From Bacteroidia bacterium (GTDB lineage Bacteria > Bacteroidota > Bacteroidia > Bacteroidales > Dysgonomonadaceae), in assembly GCA_030539475.1 (NCBI GenBank), contig JAUNRY010000037.1, forward strand, positions 1 through 12,550: DNA of 12,550 bases. The letters are read 5' to 3'. Position numbers and translations under genes: made by a program. The notes beneath the pieces were generated by a model. That model was not told where the DNA came from. It saw only the letters and a program-made list of their open reading frames with translations, and ran no database searches. This document shows positions 1 through 6,534 of this stretch, in pieces (positions within the stretch are counted from its first letter, which is position 1; every line of letters starts with the position of its first letter).

Positions 1-1529
1 GGATTATGTGGTAGAAAGGCTGAACTTATATTTGATTGTAGAGAATGGATTGTTTGCTGTTCATTACGAAATCCCGCATATTTATAATCGTTGTTGTTAA
101 AATTAGTATTTAACGAGTATCTTAGCCATTGCTTTAATTGTGCATCCAATTTTCCTCTAAATGAATAATTATTGTATTTGTCGGGATAAATTTTAAAAAT
201 TCCATCTTGTTCTAAGTATCGGCCGCTTATGTAATAATTCACTTTTTCAGTTCCACCGGTTAATGAAACATTGTGTTCGTGTTGAGGTCTTGTTTTTCTG
301 TAAAAATAATTGTGCCAGTCGAAATTTCCGTAATAATAGTACCTATTGTCATCTCCAATAATTGTCCAAGGACGATCAGGATGTTCCGTTGTATCATTTC
401 TCCTATCTTCTAATAATTTCAATTCGTCGCCCGAATAGAGCAGCATATCTCTGCCTTGGTAAACTCTGTAAAAATTATTTACAAGATTAACGTGATCATA
501 ACCGGTGGTAATGTAATCATCTGAAGTTGTATTTTGTGATATACCGTAGCGTCCGCCGTATGATATTTTTGCATCGCCCTGTGTGTCGGCTCCTTTTTTA
601 GTTGTAATAAGAATTACTCCCGACGAAGCTTTGGCACCATAAATAGCCGATGCTGAGGCATCTTTTAATACAGATACAGATTCAATGTCATTTGGATTGA
701 CTTGCGTAAGACTGGTCTCCACACCATCGACAAGAATTAACGGATTGCCTCCGTTTACCGACATCACACCACGAATATTAATACTATAACCTGATGCAGG
801 GGAACCGGTATTGAACCCAATATTGACCGAAGGATCTGCTCCCTGCAAAGCCGTAGCGGCAGAAACAACTGGACGTTCATTTAAATCACTTCCGGAAATG
901 GTTGAAACAGCACCTGTTAAGTTTACTCTCCTTTGCACTCCATACCCCACAACCACCACTTCATCCAGCAACTCGCTGTCTTCACTCAGAACCAAGTTGG
1001 CCAGTTGTGCGCTGTTGGCAGGCAATTCCACGGTTTGGTATCCCACGTAAGAAATGGAAATGGTGGCGTTTTGCGGTACACTTTGGAGTGCGAAATTCCC
1101 GTCGTAGTCGGTAACGGTGCCTTTGGTTGCATCGCCTTTTACCACAACGGTGGCTCCAATCACGGGCTCGCCCGACGCGTCGGTAATGTTACCGGAAATG
1201 TTTCGGGTAGCGGGTTGTTGCTGCGTTGGGGCCGACGGTTGTTTTTGTGAAAGATAAATCCGTTGTTCCTTGATTTGGAAATTGTACAGACTTCCGAGAA
1301 GGTTTTCGAGCGCATTGCCAAGCGCCGTGTCCGTAACGTTAATGGATACGGTTTTGTTGATATCCACCGGCGGCTGGCTGTAAATAAACGCGTATCCTGT
1401 TTGTTGGGTAATGGCGTTCATAACGGTTTCGAGACGGACATCCCGATAATTAAGCGTAACATTTTGGGCGGAAAGAAACTGCATTCCGCTCAAAAAGATT
1501 ACAACACAGAGAATTAGCTTTTTCTTCAT
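1..1529 (-). CDS. SusC/RagA-family TonB-dependent receptor with STN domain (N-terminal 509 codons; 3' end off window)
   Basis: Outer-membrane porin-like receptor that takes up a large ligand (usually a glycan or other oligomer) with TonB energy, normally with a SusD lipoprotein encoded next. The frame is open from ATG at 1529 to the window edge. Residues 1-21 form a signal peptide (MKKKLILCVVIFLSG, cleavage near LSA-Q). Residues about 22-93 are an STN (secretin/TonB N-terminal) domain, about 109-182 a carboxypeptidase-regulatory-like beta domain (ISGNITDASGEPVIGATV), then the SusC hallmark DEVVVVGYG at 189-197, and a plug domain to about 312 (ILVDGVE, ASAIYGAKASSGVILITTKKG-like end of plug). 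The rest is the start of the barrel. An STN domain implies control through the FecR-like and ECF sigma proteins encoded just upstream. The substrate cannot be read from this part. Base composition falls sharply after the DEVVVVGYG region (see findings). Confidence 0.95.
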   Translation of the reverse strand, partial: MKKKLILCVVIFLSGMQFLSAQNVTLNYRDVRLETVMNAITQQTGYAFIYSQPPVDINKTVSINVTDTALGNALENLLGSLYNFQIKEQRIYLSQKQPSAPTQQQPATRNISGNITDASGEPVIGATVVVKGDATKGTVTDYDGNFALQSVPQNATISISYVGYQTVELPANSAQLANLVLSEDSELLDEVVVVGYGVQRRVNLTGAVSTISGSDLNERPVVSAATALQGADPSVNIGFNTGSPASGYSINIRGVMSVNGGNPLILVDGVETSLTQVNPNDIESVSVLKDASASAIYGAKASSGVILITTKKGADTQGDAKISYGGRYGISQNTTSDDYITTGYDHVNLVNNFYRVYQGRDMLLYSGDELKLLEDRRNDTTEHPDRPWTIIGDDNRYYYYGNFDWHNYFYRKTRPQHEHNVSLTGGTEKVNYYISGRYLEQDGIFKIYPDKYNNYSFRGKLDAQLKQWLRYSLNTNFNNNDYKYAGFRNEQQTIHSLQSNISSAFLPHN

Positions 1530-1553
1530 ATACATTGTCTTTATTGGTGTTTT

Positions 1554-1570
1554 ATAACAAGACAATCTAA
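1554..1570 (-). promoter_or_regulatory. Leader motif shared with fecR (copy upstream of susC)
   Basis: The minus strand reads TTAGATTGTCTTGTTAT, 24 bases before the susC-like ATG. It differs at two of 17 positions from the element at 2704-2720 upstream of fecR. Its place in two leaders of one sigma/anti-sigma/receptor set suggests an ECF-type -10 region (GTCTT core) or another operator. No matching -35 partner is evident at a common spacing, so the role is inference. Confidence 0.35.
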
Positions 1571-1694
1571 GGAAAAAAAAGTAGTAGTTGTTTTATTAAG
1601 TTTTTGTTACGTTTTTGAAATCCCGAAAAGTTGTGGGCAGTATTATATAATAGAATAGCTGAATAGATCGAAGTTCGCAGTTCTTGGTTTTGCG

Positions 1695-2687
1695 TTACTC
1701 AACCCAAACCGTAACGGTGTTGGCGTTGATGTGGAATTTAAGGGGCGACACGCGTTCAAAATCTTCCAAAATATTTTCCAACGGTACGTTTGGTGTGGAC
1801 GTAAATGTGAAAGCATAGTGTAGTGCATCGGCATTTTTGATGTGGAATGTAACGTTGTACGCGCGTTCAATTGATTTAACAATGTCGGCAAAAGGGGTGT
1901 TTTTAAAAACAATGCGGTTTTCTGTCCAGGCATTATTGTTTGCTTCGGAATAAAGGCGGCTGGCGCCGGTTTTTTTGTCGAAGGCAAGCGACTGTCCTGG
2001 TTTTAGCAGCGTTTGGGAGTGTTGCAGGTCGTTTTGAAATGCAATGCTGCCTTCGTCAAGCGAAATCCTGATGCTGTCGTCTTCGGGATACGCTTTCACG
2101 TTAAAACGTGTTCCCAGCACCGTGATGCGGGCGTTTTCAAGTTGCACAGTAAACGGGCGTTTCTTCATTCCGGCAACATCAAAATAGGCTTCGCCTTGCA
2201 GTTGTACGGTGCGGTTTTTAAGTCCGAACCGGGTGGGGAATTGCAATCTTGTTTCGGAATTGACCAGAACATTGCTGCCGTCTTGAAAAACAAATTTCAG
2301 CTTTTCGCCTCGTGCCACTTCCAAAACCTGTTCGCCCGACGTTCCGAAAATATCGGCGTGGCGGTTCACGTAAACGCCAAAACCAATCAGCATAACCAGT
2401 GGCAAGAGCACGGCGGCAACGCGCCACATTGCGAGTGAACGGGATGTGTTTTTCTTCGCGCTTGTTCTTTGTAAGATAGTATCGCGCATTTCGGCTGACG
2501 GGATGGCGTGGGGTACAAGAATTTCGGCGGGGGCGCGTTCTATCTCCTGAAAATCGTTATCTATTTGTTCCGACAAAAAACGGGAGCCTTCTTCTGTGGC
2601 AAACCAACGCACAGCTTCTGCTACTTCTTCTTTAGAAGCAGCGCCGCTAAGCATTTTGTTGATTATTTCGTCGGAAACTTTTTGCAT
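1695..2687 (-). CDS. FecR-like anti-sigma factor with DUF4974 C-terminal domain
   Basis: Inner-membrane anti-sigma regulator of 330 residues that should hold the neighbouring ECF sigma factor and relay the signal from the receptor's STN domain. Residues 1-85 are cytoplasmic, a single membrane segment lies at about 87-107 (AMWRVAAVLLPLVMLIGFGV), the periplasmic FecR domain spans about 118-215 (LEVARGEKLKFVF, DGSNVLVNSETRL, LQGEAYFDV, VLGTRFNVKAY), and about 258-328 is the DUF4974 fold usual in Bacteroidota FecR proteins. I chose ATG 2687 (MQKVSDEI). The upstream in-frame ATG at 2750 lies inside the sigma gene and would add 21 residues unlike the family. The gap to the sigma gene is 29 bases, and 165 bases separate the stop from susC. 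Confidence 0.92.
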   Translation of the reverse strand: MQKVSDEIINKMLSGAASKEEVAEAVRWFATEEGSRFLSEQIDNDFQEIERAPAEILVPHAIPSAEMRDTILQRTSAKKNTSRSLAMWRVAAVLLPLVMLIGFGVYVNRHADIFGTSGEQVLEVARGEKLKFVFQDGSNVLVNSETRLQFPTRFGLKNRTVQLQGEAYFDVAGMKKRPFTVQLENARITVLGTRFNVKAYPEDDSIRISLDEGSIAFQNDLQHSQTLLKPGQSLAFDKKTGASRLYSEANNNAWTENRIVFKNTPFADIVKSIERAYNVTFHIKNADALHYAFTFTSTPNVPLENILEDFERVSPLKFHINANTVTVWVE

Positions 2688-2703
2688 TGTTTTTGCTATT
2701 TGT

Positions 2704-2720
2704 ATTACAAGACAATTTAA
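2704..2720 (-). promoter_or_regulatory. Leader motif shared with susC (copy upstream of fecR)
   Basis: The minus strand reads TTAAATTGTCTTGTAAT and includes the stop codon of the sigma gene (2717-2719), 16 bases before the fecR ATG. It matches 15 of 17 positions at 1554-1570. It may be a binding or promoter element of the ECF sigma factor encoded directly upstream. The coding overlap covers only its first bases, so coding constraint does not explain the match. Confidence 0.35.
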
Positions 2721-3316
2721 AACCGGATTAGTGTAACAAAAACGAAACACTTTAACATACTTTTTAATATCGGGCGAAGCATCACAAGCGATTTGGAATA
2801 ATGTTTTTTTACCGTGTTCTCCGTAATATTTAATCTTTCGCCAATTTCCTTGTTACTCAATTCCTCTTCCATTTTCAACAAACAAACACTGCGCTTTTGT
2901 TTGGGCAATTTATGAATGGCCTCATACAGTGTTTCCTGCAATTCTCTTTCGGCTATGGTTTGCAGCAGGTTATCGGTGTCGGCAAGGGTTTCGCGCTCGT
3001 TTTCGTAATTGGAAATGATTTGGCGGCTTTCCCGTTTTATTATGTTCAAGAGGTGGTTTCGCGTCATAGAATAAATGTAACTTTTCAGGTTTGTTTCTAC
3101 GGTTATGGTTTCGCGTTCTTCCCAAAGTTTGGTGAAAACATCCTGCACCACATCTTTAGCCCGCTCTTCTTCGCGCAAATACTGATACGAAATTACGTAC
3201 AACACTTTGTGGTAACGTTCGTATATAACCGCAAAAGCCTTTTGGCTCGCTTGTTTAAGCTTTGCCAAAAGGACTTTATCCGGTGTATTATCGTCAATGC
3301 GCGAGAAGTTGAGCAT
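2717..3316 (-). CDS. ECF-type RNA polymerase sigma factor (FecI-like)
   Basis: Sigma-70 family protein of 199 residues of the extracytoplasmic-function type. Region 2 lies at about 20-95 (AFAVIYERYHKVLYVISYQYL, then the region 2.2 helix AKDVVQDVFTKLWEER, and region 2.3/2.4 SYIYSMTRNHLLNIIKRE). Region 4 lies at about 120-180, with LPKQKRSVCLLKMEEELSNK and the helix-turn-helix IGERLNITENTVKKHY. A short hydrophobic tail (KCFVFVTLIRF) ends the protein. It should recruit RNA polymerase to the susC-like operon when FecR releases it. The order sigma, FecR, SusC is the classic Bacteroidota trans-envelope arrangement. Unusually, the ATG lies only 10 bases after the pgi stop, so the gene may be carried on the housekeeping transcript as well as on any promoter of its own. 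Confidence 0.95.
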   Translation of the reverse strand: MLNFSRIDDNTPDKVLLAKLKQASQKAFAVIYERYHKVLYVISYQYLREEERAKDVVQDVFTKLWEERETITVETNLKSYIYSMTRNHLLNIIKRESRQIISNYENERETLADTDNLLQTIAERELQETLYEAIHKLPKQKRSVCLLKMEEELSNKEIGERLNITENTVKKHYSKSLVMLRPILKSMLKCFVFVTLIRF

Positions 3317-3326
3317 TGTTACATAT

Positions 3327-4670
3327 TTATATCCTTGCTTTTATGGCCATCGTTTCCGTTTCATATCCCGGTTTTTCCAGAAGCGCGAACATATTTTTTT
3401 TGTATGCCTCCACGCCGGGTTGGTTAAATGGATTAACACCAAGCAGATATCCGCTGATGCCGCAGGCTTTTTCGAAGAAATAAATAAGCTGGCCGATGTA
3501 TTGCTCGTTTAATTCGGGAATTTCGATGAGGATATTCGGCACGCCGCCGTCAACGTGGGCGATGCGCGTGCCCAGTTCGGCCATTTTGTTGACTTCGTCC
3601 ACGCGTTTTCCTTCGAGGAAGTTTAATCCGTCGAGGTCAGCATCATCGCGCGGAATTTTCACTTTTTCGTTGGGTTCTTTAACGGATAAAACCGTTTCGA
3701 AAATGGTGCGTTCTCCTTCCTGAATCCATTGTCCCATGGAGTGCAAATCGGTGGTGAAATCCACTGCGGCGGGGAAAATGCCGAGGTTTTCTTTTCCTTC
3801 GCTTTCGCCGTAGAGCTGTTTCCACCATTCGGCAAAAAAGTGCAGCTTGGGATTGTAATTGGCGAGAATTTCTATTTTTTTGCCTTTTTTGTACAGTTCG
3901 TTTCGGATGGCGGCATAAATGGCGGGCAAATTCACTTCAAAGGAAGCGTCGGCTCCGGTGGCTTTTTCCATGTCTTTAGCTCCCTGAAGTAGTTTGCGGA
4001 TATTTATGCCGGCAACGGCAATGGGCAGCAGGCCAACGGGCGTAAGCACCGAATATCGTCCGCCGACATCGTCGGGAATGACGAAAGTTTTGTATCCTTC
4101 CGTGTTGGCCAGTGCGCGCAGTGCGCCTTTAGACGCGTCGGTAATGGCAACAATTCTTTTGCAGGCTTCTTCTTTGCCCACTTTCTCGACAAGCAAATCT
4201 TTGAGGATTCGGAAAGCGAGCGCCGGTTCCGTTGTAGTTCCCGATTTGGAAATGTTGATGATTCCGAATTTTCTTTTTTCGACGTATTCGGTGAGTTCGT
4301 GCAGGTAATCTTCGCCGATGTTGTTTCCGGCGTAAAGCACTACCGGATTTTTCCGCTCGGCCTGCAGCCAGTCGAAAGAGTTGGAAAGCGCGTCGATAAC
4401 TGCTCTTGCTCCCAGGTAACTTCCGCCTATTCCCACCACTACCACCACGTCGCATCGGGTGCGAAGCACGGTGGCGGCATCTTCTATCTCCCGGATAAAG
4501 TCTTCGGTAAACGAGGAGGGGAGGTTCACCCAGCCCAGGAAATCGTTTCCGGCTCGTGAACCGTCGTGCAAAGCCTTATTGGCTGCCGTGGCATGGGCTG
4601 CCTGTTGCAGTATTTCTTTTTCAGACACGCTGCCATATACGTGATCGATGACTAACTTTATTGTATCCAT
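3327..4670 (-). CDS. pgi: Glucose-6-phosphate isomerase
   Basis: Cytoplasmic enzyme interconverting glucose 6-phosphate and fructose 6-phosphate in glycolysis and gluconeogenesis. It has 447 residues, the short form typical of Bacillota and Bacteroidota. Visible motifs are the sugar-phosphate loop GIGGSYLGARA (80-90), the phosphate-binding SKSGTTTEPAL (141-151), family signature 1 DVGGRYSVLTPVGL (201-214, with Arg205), the catalytic glutamate in YGESEGKE (Glu289), the ring-opening histidine in DLHSMGQ (His310), and the C-terminal lysine in QPGVEAYKKNMF (Lys424). All expected active-site residues are present. The gene follows gpsA by 22 bases and is probably cotranscribed with lysS and gpsA. 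Confidence 0.98.
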   Translation of the reverse strand: MDTIKLVIDHVYGSVSEKEILQQAAHATAANKALHDGSRAGNDFLGWVNLPSSFTEDFIREIEDAATVLRTRCDVVVVVGIGGSYLGARAVIDALSNSFDWLQAERKNPVVLYAGNNIGEDYLHELTEYVEKRKFGIINISKSGTTTEPALAFRILKDLLVEKVGKEEACKRIVAITDASKGALRALANTEGYKTFVIPDDVGGRYSVLTPVGLLPIAVAGINIRKLLQGAKDMEKATGADASFEVNLPAIYAAIRNELYKKGKKIEILANYNPKLHFFAEWWKQLYGESEGKENLGIFPAAVDFTTDLHSMGQWIQEGERTIFETVLSVKEPNEKVKIPRDDADLDGLNFLEGKRVDEVNKMAELGTRIAHVDGGVPNILIEIPELNEQYIGQLIYFFEKACGISGYLLGVNPFNQPGVEAYKKNMFALLEKPGYETETMAIKARI

Positions 4671-4692
4671 TGTTTCTATAATTTTTTAGTTT

Positions 4693-5691
4693 TTAAAAAT
4701 TCTCGATAAGTTTCTTAATCGCGTTTTGAGGCCGAAGTTTCTCGTAAAGAATCTCGTAAACGGTTTGCGCGATAGGGATATTCACCTTAAAACGGTTGTT
4801 CATTTCCTGAATGCACTTGGCGCCGTAGTAGCCTTCGGCAATCATTTCCATTTCCAGTTGCGCCGTTTTTACGGAATAGCCTTTCCCAATCATGGTTCCC
4901 AACGTTCTGTTTCTGCTGAATTGCGAATATCCGGTAACCAGCATGTCGCCTAAATAATGCTGTTCGCAGATGTTTCTGTCCATTGGAACAATTGCGTTCA
5001 GGAAATCCTGCATCTCTTTGGCGCAGTGGGTCATGAGCACCGCCTGAAAGTTGTCGCCGTATTGCAAACCGGAGCAAACTCCCGATATAATGGCGTAAAT
5101 ATTTTTAAGAACAGCCGCCAGTTCAATGCCCACCACATCGTCCGAAACAGACGTTTGCATGATGCGCGAGCGTATGGCTTCCGAAAGATTGGCGGCTTTG
5201 TCCGTATCTTGGCTGGCTACGGTGAGAAAGGAAAGCCGTTCGAGGGCGACTTCTTCCGCGTGGCAAGGGCCGGATATTACGCCGACGTTTTCCTGCGGAA
5301 TTTTAAAATTACTCATCAGGTATTCGCTCACCACGATGTTGTCGTTGGGAATCATACCTTTCACGGCCGAAAGCACAAATTTCCCCTTAAAACTGCTGCT
5401 CATCCATATTTTTCGCATGTACTGCTTTACGTAAGGCGAAGGAATGGCGATGATAACCGTATCGGAGTCTTTGATGGCTTTTTCTATGTTTGAATAGAAT
5501 GTGATTTGCGCCAGGTTGAATTTTACGTTTGTCAAATAGCTGGGATTGCGCCCCAGTTTATAAAATCCTTCAATCTGGTCGTCGCGACGGATGAACCAGT
5601 TGATGTGTTTTTCATTCATCAGTACAATTTTGGCAAGCGCCGTAGCCCATGTTCCGCCGCCAAGGATAGCGATTTTTCCGTGTGAACTCAT
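4693..5691 (-). CDS. gpsA: NAD(P)-dependent glycerol-3-phosphate dehydrogenase
   Basis: Reduces dihydroxyacetone phosphate to sn-glycerol 3-phosphate, the backbone for phospholipid synthesis. It has 332 residues from ATG 5691 (MSSHGKIAILGGG). The in-frame ATG at 5730 would add 13 residues (MLFNLFNKNQLKT) ahead of the Rossmann strand and is unlikely. The nucleotide-binding loop is ILGGGTWATALAK (9-21). Other marks are AVKGM (109-113), SGPCHAEEVA (140-149), the catalytic lysine in AAVLKNIYAI (Lys196), and the substrate-binding SRNRTLG (259-265). It lies between the AT-rich two-gene insert (48 bases upstream) and pgi (22 bases downstream). Confidence 0.97.
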   Translation of the reverse strand: MSSHGKIAILGGGTWATALAKIVLMNEKHINWFIRRDDQIEGFYKLGRNPSYLTNVKFNLAQITFYSNIEKAIKDSDTVIIAIPSPYVKQYMRKIWMSSSFKGKFVLSAVKGMIPNDNIVVSEYLMSNFKIPQENVGVISGPCHAEEVALERLSFLTVASQDTDKAANLSEAIRSRIMQTSVSDDVVGIELAAVLKNIYAIISGVCSGLQYGDNFQAVLMTHCAKEMQDFLNAIVPMDRNICEQHYLGDMLVTGYSQFSRNRTLGTMIGKGYSVKTAQLEMEMIAEGYYGAKCIQEMNNRFKVNIPIAQTVYEILYEKLRPQNAIKKLIENF

Positions 5692-5739
5692 TGTTTTTAG
5701 TTGATTTTTATTGAAGAGGTTGAAAAGCAAAGAACTGGT

Positions 5740-5922
5740 TTAGTTTATACTTTCCCTCTTAACGGTTGTCCGTCTTCTGTTTGCTCTGGGCTTAGTGTTG
5801 ATTTTGGAGTTTTGCTCTTTATATTTTTTTATAAACTGAGAAATCTCCTTACGTCCTTCATCCGATAAGGGTTCGCTTTCTATAATAAAATCAACGCCTT
5901 TTGGTTCTTTTATAAATCCCAT
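5740..5922 (-). CDS. Small basic-tailed protein, possible partner or antitoxin of the GNAT-like protein
   Basis: A 60-residue protein with no domain I can name with certainty. Residues 1-35 look folded (MGFIKEPKGVDFIIESEPLS, then EGRKEISQFIKKYKEQ as a helix). Residues 38-57 are rich in Lys and Arg (TKPRANRRRTTVKR) and likely disordered or nucleic-acid-binding. It starts 4 bases after the stop of the GNAT-like gene, so the two are almost certainly cotranscribed and translated together. I recall similar short proteins beside such GNAT-like genes in other Bacteroidota, from memory only. A toxin-antitoxin pair is possible; a simple two-subunit protein is an alternative. The segment is more AT-rich than lysS and gpsA around it. 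Confidence 0.7.
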   Translation of the reverse strand: MGFIKEPKGVDFIIESEPLSDEGRKEISQFIKKYKEQNSKINTKPRANRRRTTVKRESIN

Positions 5923-5926
5923 TATG

Positions 5927-6454
5927 CTAAGTTTTAAAATATTTTTCTACCAATGTTCTTGCCGCCGATGTCGCGATTATCATGCGCTGTCCCCCAATAC
6001 GGCAGGCGCCTAGGTTTTTTTCGTAATGGGGTATTAATTTTGATTTAGCCGTAAAAGCTACAAATCCGTCAAAGCCCCTTTGGAAAGATGTTTTACAGGC
6101 AAAGGCTACGAGATTTCCTGCGACTCCTTCATAAACTTTATTATTCCCGATATTAAATGGGGCATTTTCCAATAAGTTTATATAAATATGGTCGTTTTCT
6201 ATGGAGAAGCTGATAAGTCCTTGAATTACATCGATGTTGTGTTCAATGGTTATCTTGTAAACTTCCAGTTTGTCATTGTCTAACTCTTTTTTCCAATTGA
6301 AATTCCAACCTTTTTTCTGTGTGATATTTTTTAATTCATTTTTTTTTAAGCGCGAAACTACTGTGCGAAAACTGTCACCTGTAATCGTGTTCTGAATAGA
6401 ATTTGTGATTTTATCAATCACAAAATCGAGTTCGATGTGAGCTTTATCGTTCAT
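5927..6454 (-). CDS. GNAT-fold-like protein, putative N-acetyltransferase of unknown substrate
   Basis: A 175-residue protein from ATG 6454 (MNDKAHIELDF). The upstream ATG at 6481 would add MFLFKHRIF and would lie at or before the likely transcription start, so I prefer the shorter form. The C-terminal 75 residues resemble the acetyl-CoA half of the GNAT fold: a strand ending in NKVYEGVAGNLVAFACK, where GVAG stands in for the usual Q/RxxGxG/A pyrophosphate loop, then GFDGFVAFTAKSKLIPHYEK, LGACRIGGQRMII, and a final helix. The N-terminal half has no recognisable motif. The gene sits between lysS and gpsA with its own candidate promoter and low GC (a sampled 60-base line at 6241 has 19 G+C), which suggests later insertion. 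A toxin of the acetyltransferase type is possible, but nothing here shows a substrate. Confidence 0.7.
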   Translation of the reverse strand: MNDKAHIELDFVIDKITNSIQNTITGDSFRTVVSRLKKNELKNITQKKGWNFNWKKELDNDKLEVYKITIEHNIDVIQGLISFSIENDHIYINLLENAPFNIGNNKVYEGVAGNLVAFACKTSFQRGFDGFVAFTAKSKLIPHYEKNLGACRIGGQRMIIATSAARTLVEKYFKT

Positions 6455-6478
6455 AAAGATACGATGTTTAAATAAAAA

Positions 6479-6486
6479 CAAAGATA
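6479..6486 (-). promoter_or_regulatory. Candidate Bacteroidota -7 box for the GNAT-like/small-protein pair
   Basis: The minus strand reads TATCTTTG, matching the TAnnTTTG consensus of the primary Bacteroidota sigma factor. A TTTG lies 23 bases further upstream, a little far for the usual -33 element. Transcription would start near 6473, giving a leader of about 19 bases to ATG 6454 and excluding ATG 6481. Confidence 0.45.
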
Positions 6487-6506
6487 AAACAGATAGTTAC
6501 TTGCTG

Positions 6507-6534
6507 TCTCAAAATCGTAAATCTAAAATCGTTA
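6507..6534. repeat. Degenerate heptamer tandem repeat at the lysS 3' end
   Basis: Four consecutive 7-base units on the plus strand. The last three fit ATCKWWA closely (ATCGTAA, ATCTAAA, then ATCGTTA). The final unit contains the lysS stop codon on the minus strand (6532-6534). The same type of period-7 sequence recurs near 9464 and at 11179-11265. Confidence 0.55.

Noticed and set aside
811..1250. Plus-strand reading frames of 70-105 codons
   Set aside because: They lie antisense to the SusC-like gene, whose minus-strand frame has a signal peptide and clear domains. The products have no recognisable motif.
1643..1987. Minus-strand frame of 114 codons overlapping the fecR 3' end
   Set aside because: It overlaps the FecR/DUF4974 coding sequence in another frame and gives a Pro/Thr-rich product without a domain.
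2688..2750. Longer start for fecR at 2750
   Set aside because: It lies inside the sigma factor gene and adds residues (MFRFCYTNPV...) unlike family N-termini. ATG 2687 gives a normal start.
4681..4700. TTTTTAAAAA palindrome between gpsA and pgi as a terminator
   Set aside because: It is purely A/T, short, and sits between two genes that are probably cotranscribed. No stable stem can form.
5692..5730. Longer start for gpsA at 5730
   Set aside because: The Rossmann strand normally begins a few residues after the start, as it does from ATG 5691. The extra 13 residues have no support.
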